A DNA stretch of 64,000 nt, taken from contig NZ_CP081006.1 of assembly GCF_022317005.1 (NCBI RefSeq), forward strand, positions 2,046,001 through 2,110,000, read 5' to 3'. Shown one piece after another: positions 62,839 to 64,000 of the stretch (positions are counted from its first letter, which is position 1; each line of letters starts with the position of its first letter). The stretch comes from Mycobacterium sp. IDR2000157661. GTDB lineage: Bacteria > Actinomycetota > Actinomycetes > Mycobacteriales > Mycobacteriaceae. Position numbers and translations under genes: made by a program. The notes under the pieces are model-generated. The model had not been told where the DNA came from. It searched no databases and saw only the letters and a list, made by a program, of their open reading frames with translations.

Positions 62839-63896
62839 GCCCGCCCGCCAAGTCGGCACTGTCGGTCGGCCGCACCGTCGACTGGAACTTCGCTTCCACC
62901 GTCGGTGAGAAGCTGGCGCGCCCCGGACCGGCAGCCACCGACTACACCCGGCGCCAGGTGATCGATCAACTCGCCGAGGCGTCGCGCACCGCCGAACTTC
63001 CGGTGCGCGAGGTGACGGGGCTCATCGAGGGCGGGGAGATCCCCGAGGCCCGCATCGTGGACCGGCCGCAGTGGATCCGCGCCGCGACACGGTCGATGTG
63101 CGTCATGACCGGAGGCGAGCAGACCGACGGGCAACGGCCGAAGATCACCGGACGCATCACCGGCGCGCAGACCGGCGCGGTGCTGGCCTTCGTTTCCTCG
63201 GGCATCCTCGGCCAGTACGACCCGTTCGGTCCCGGCGGCGGTGAACTGCTGCTGGTCTACCCGAACGTGATCGCGGTGGAGCGTCAGCTGCGGGTCGATC
63301 CCCACGACTTCCGGCTGTGGGTCTGCCTGCACGAGGTCACCCACCGGGTGCAGTTCCGTGCCAACCCTTGGTTGACCGAGCACATGGCCGGCGCGCTCGC
63401 CGTGCTCACCGAAGAGAGCGGCGAGGACGTCACCCAGGTCGTCGGCAGGCTGGCCGAATTCGCGCGCAGCCGTCGCGAGAGCGCCGACGGCGCCGAGCAG
63501 AACACGGGCGGAATGATCGGCCTGTTGCGGGCGGTGCAGTCCGAGCCGCAGCGTGCGGCGCTGGACCGGCTGCTGGTGCTTGGCACGCTGCTCGAGGGCC
63601 ACGCCGACCATGTGATGGACGCCGTCGGTCCGGCGGTCGTCCCTTCGGTGACCACGATCCGGCGCCGGTTCGACGAACGACGTCAACGCAGACAACCGCC
63701 GCTGCAACGGCTGGTGCGGGCCCTGTTGGGTTTCGACGCCAAGCTCAGCCAGTACACGCGCGGCAAGGCGTTCGTCGACGAGGTGGTGTCCACCGTCGGC
63801 ATGAAGCGGTTCAACACCGTCTGGTCGGGACCCGAAACCCTGCCCCTGCCAAGCGAGATCGACGAGCCACGGCGATGGATCGACCGGGTGCTGTAG
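62835..63896 (+). CDS. Zincin-like metalloprotease family protein (Rv3626c, DUF2342)
   Basis: 353 residues. HEVTH (in CLHEVTHRVQFRANPWL) is the zinc-binding HExxH; the Glu-rich LLEGHADHVMDAVG about 70 residues later may supply the third ligand. The DUF2342 / F420-biosynthesis-associated family belongs here; activity unproven. GTG at 62835 overlaps the dacB stop. It is co-directional with tilS, which starts 22 bases before this gene's stop. Confidence 0.8.
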   Translation: MSPPAKSALSVGRTVDWNFASTVGEKLARPGPAATDYTRRQVIDQLAEASRTAELPVREVTGLIEGGEIPEARIVDRPQWIRAATRSMCVMTGGEQTDGQRPKITGRITGAQTGAVLAFVSSGILGQYDPFGPGGGELLLVYPNVIAVERQLRVDPHDFRLWVCLHEVTHRVQFRANPWLTEHMAGALAVLTEESGEDVTQVVGRLAEFARSRRESADGAEQNTGGMIGLLRAVQSEPQRAALDRLLVLGTLLEGHADHVMDAVGPAVVPSVTTIRRRFDERRQRRQPPLQRLVRALLGFDAKLSQYTRGKAFVDEVVSTVGMKRFNTVWSGPETLPLPSEIDEPRRWIDRVL

Positions 63897-64000
63897 CCAC
63901 GGTGCGGGCCGCCGTCGCGGCGTTCGCCCGGCAGCACGGCCTCGACGACGAGCGCTGGTGTGTGGCACTGTCCGGCGGGGCCGATTCGCTTGCGCTGACG
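63875..64000 (+). CDS. tilS: tRNA(Ile)-lysidine synthetase, 5' end only
   Basis: 42 codons to the window edge: starts MDRPGAVATVRAAVAAFARQ and reaches VALSGGADSLALT, the PP-loop SGGxDS motif of TilS/MesJ (M. tuberculosis Rv3625c). Forms lysidine at C34 of tRNA-Ile(CAU). ATG at 63875 lies within the end of the zincin-like gene. Confidence 0.87.
   Translation, partial: MDRPGAVATVRAAVAAFARQHGLDDERWCVALSGGADSLALT

Overview
The window is high-GC actinobacterial chromosome, almost certainly from a fast-growing mycobacterium (Mycolicibacterium-like). Gene content and order follow, on the opposite strand, the M. tuberculosis stretch Rv3684 down to Rv3625c: cds1, ponA2, whiB4, bagA/bagB, crp, nth, marP, ephE, acs, ssd, the tad pilus-like genes, the Rv3649 helicase, cspA, topA, the Rv3645 cyclase, holB-like, galE1, ppa, dacB, tilS. 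The PE/PE_PGRS genes and the dpp operon that M. tuberculosis has here are absent, which fits a saprophytic relative. The window is coding-dense, and many genes in a row overlap by 4 bases (ATGA or GTGA).

Layout. 1-1.7 kb: a truncated diiron-type oxidase-like gene, a small membrane protein, a short AraC regulator and tRNA-Pro(CGG). 2-11.8 kb: cysteine desulfhydrase, phosphoesterase, PonA2, WhiB4, a Get3-like ATPase pair, RidA, an MBL-fold hydrolase and CRP. Two gene junctions here carry tandem copies of the ribosome-binding-site/start segment (32 bp and 26 bp units). 12-22 kb: nth, a thioredoxin-like protein, a Nudix enzyme, MarP, a hydrolase, a holin-like membrane protein, a secreted protease, acetyl-CoA synthetase, then two conserved mycobacterial RNAs: Ms1/MTS2823 (about 20843-21145, minus) and 6C (22261-22357, plus).

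22.5-37.8 kb: the tad-like locus (ssd, tadA, tadB, tadC, flp, tadE, tadG). tadA is split by a 10.8 kb integrative element (24178-34960) encoding a large serine recombinase. The crossover lies at a dinucleotide AA that forms the first two bases of the P-loop lysine codon of TadA. The two element ends next to it form an imperfect inverted repeat centred on AA, and joining the flanks restores a 388-residue ATPase frame. The element carries a BsuBI/PstI-like restriction-modification pair, a WhiB-like protein, an excisionase-like HTH protein, several short phage-type proteins and a non-coding region with two 15-bp palindromes. It has no recognisable virion genes. In the same locus, tadE appears to have lost its start through a one-base insertion.

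37.8-64 kb: Rv3651-like sensor protein, DUF1998-type helicase, cspA, topA, adenylate cyclase, DNA polymerase delta prime, tRNA-Thr(CGT), then a leftward cell-surface cluster (Pls/PosA-type NRPS, M1 aminopeptidase, flippase-like protein, GalE, GT-C-like protein). A manganese-type yybP-ykoY riboswitch precedes a TerC-family gene. The window ends with two small exported proteins, an OHCU-decarboxylase-like protein, ppa, dacB, a zincin-like protein and the first 42 codons of tilS.
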